14,163 nt of DNA from an uncultured Ruminococcus sp. (GTDB lineage: Bacteria > Bacillota > Clostridia > Oscillospirales > Ruminococcaceae). Each line of letters starts with the position of its first letter. Position 1 is the first letter of the stretch. Below, piece after piece: positions 13,776 to 14,163 of the stretch. The notes beneath the pieces are model-generated. The model was not told the DNA's origin, did not search any database, and was given only the letters and a program-made list of their open reading frames with translations. The position numbers and the translations under genes are program-made. Location of the stretch: positions 1 through 14,163 of the forward strand of contig CAJTWE010000037.1 in the NCBI GenBank assembly GCA_910579955.1. Reading direction: 5' to 3'.

Positions 13776-14060
13776 ATGTTTAATAATCAGCGTTATCTTA
13801 CTAGAGGAGTTCAGACGGAAATACCTATCCCACTCCAGCTTTTTATGTGGGGATGTATTGACAGACTACCGGAAGAACGGGATTATTTCCAGGTGTTCAA
13901 ACTGGAAAATCTGAACGGCATTCAGAAAATCACGCACTTTTCAGAACAACCGGAATACCGCAAGGAATACATTATTCCGATAGACACCCTAATCACATCA
14001 AAGGTTTACATCATTGATAGTGACACATATAGCACCATGCTTTTAGCAGAAGAATATTAA
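13776..14060 (+). CDS. DUF960 family protein, 94 aa
   Basis: The whole protein fits DUF960: the start MFNNQRYLTRGVQTEIPIPL, then QLFMWGCIDRL, DYFQVFKLEN, an EPEY-like QPEYRKEYI, and the end STMLLAEEY. The length is typical. AGGAGGTG (13763-13770) lies 5 nt before ATG 13776, an excellent ribosome binding site. DUF960 proteins are common on Firmicutes plasmids, phages and integrative elements, and their function is unknown. It is the last gene before the right terminal repeat and has its own promoter, leader and terminator. Confidence 0.92.
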   Translation: MFNNQRYLTRGVQTEIPIPLQLFMWGCIDRLPEERDYFQVFKLENLNGIQKITHFSEQPEYRKEYIIPIDTLITSKVYIIDSDTYSTMLLAEEY

Positions 14061-14071
14061 CCTAACACAAA

Positions 14072-14109
14072 GCCCTCTCGGTTTGATTCCGAGAGGGCAA
14101 TTTTTATTT
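14072..14109 (+). terminator. Strong intrinsic terminator after DUF960
   Basis: GCCCTCTCGG (14072-14081) and CCGAGAGGGC (14089-14098) form a perfect 10-bp stem with a 7-nt loop, followed by AA and T5-A-T3. It insulates the right terminal repeat, which begins 3 nt later. Confidence 0.95.
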
Positions 14110-14111
14110 AT

Positions 14112-14162
14112 GGAGTCCTACGGTAAAATGTCAATAGGCAAAAAGTAAAAAAACGAATGTGT
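14112..14162 (-). repeat. Right terminal inverted repeat (TIR-R), 51 bp
   Basis: Exact reverse complement of 1-51. Read inward on the minus strand, it carries TTGACA followed after 16 nt by CATAAA, a weak possible promoter into the element. One base (A) follows at 14163. The matching base before position 1 is not shown, so the repeat could be one base longer. Confidence 0.93.
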
Positions 14163-14163
14163 A

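Noticed and set aside
1..14163. CRISPR array, tRNA, rRNA or conjugation relaxase
   Set aside because: No regularly spaced repeats, no cloverleaf or rRNA-like sequence and no relaxase motifs were seen on either strand.

Overview
The window looks like one complete mobile element about 14 kb long. Its first 51 bases (1-51) and bases 14112-14162 are perfect inverted copies of each other, and genes run nearly up to both repeats. The DNA is AT-rich. Starts have strong AGGAGG-type ribosome binding sites and several promoters are close to the sigma-A consensus. The recognisable families (DUF960, DUF5104-type lipoprotein, AlbA_2/COG2865 regulator, excisionase-type HTH, Dam) are common in Firmicutes. 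The host is therefore probably a gut-type Clostridia (Lachnospiraceae or Ruminococcaceae-like); this is inference. I see no transposase, integrase, relaxase, capsid, rRNA, tRNA or CRISPR array.

Layout from left to right: left terminal repeat; a small minus-strand gene broken by an in-frame TAA (77-346); a 110-bp imperfect palindrome, copy 1 (543-653); an AlbA-domain regulator with a consensus promoter and nested operator-like dyads (797-2092); a lipoprotein (2207-2767) and a strong terminator; copy 2 of the palindrome (2873-2985); a minus-strand primase-helicase fusion (2980-5430); a structured non-coding RNA on the plus strand ending in an intrinsic terminator (about 5619-5778); a cruciform-like inverted repeat (5796-5877); a large minus-strand orphan protein (5903-8086); a divergent promoter region with a very AT-rich core and repeated TGTGAT boxes (8087-8334); a plus-strand operon of a 981-aa HerA/FtsK/VirB4-like ATPase and two orphan proteins (8335-12316); a convergent minus-strand operon of an excisionase-like HTH protein and a Dam-type adenine methyltransferase (12379-13433); a structured leader and DUF960 gene (13669-14060) with a strong terminator; right terminal repeat.

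How it may work (inference): the primase-helicase would start and drive DNA replication of the element. The 981-aa ATPase would move DNA or a DNA-protein complex. The 727-aa protein and the two small operon proteins would be partners. The two long palindromes, the cruciform and the AT-rich divergent region are candidate cis-acting sites for replication or processing. The AlbA regulator and lipoprotein sit between the two palindrome copies like a cargo cassette. The element encodes its own Dam-type enzyme, and a GATC lies at the centre of the palindrome over the -35 of the ATPase operon, so methylation could influence that operon. The most unusual aspects are the perfect terminal inverted repeats without a transposase, combined with a replication protein, a DNA-pump ATPase and an unrecognised structured RNA.
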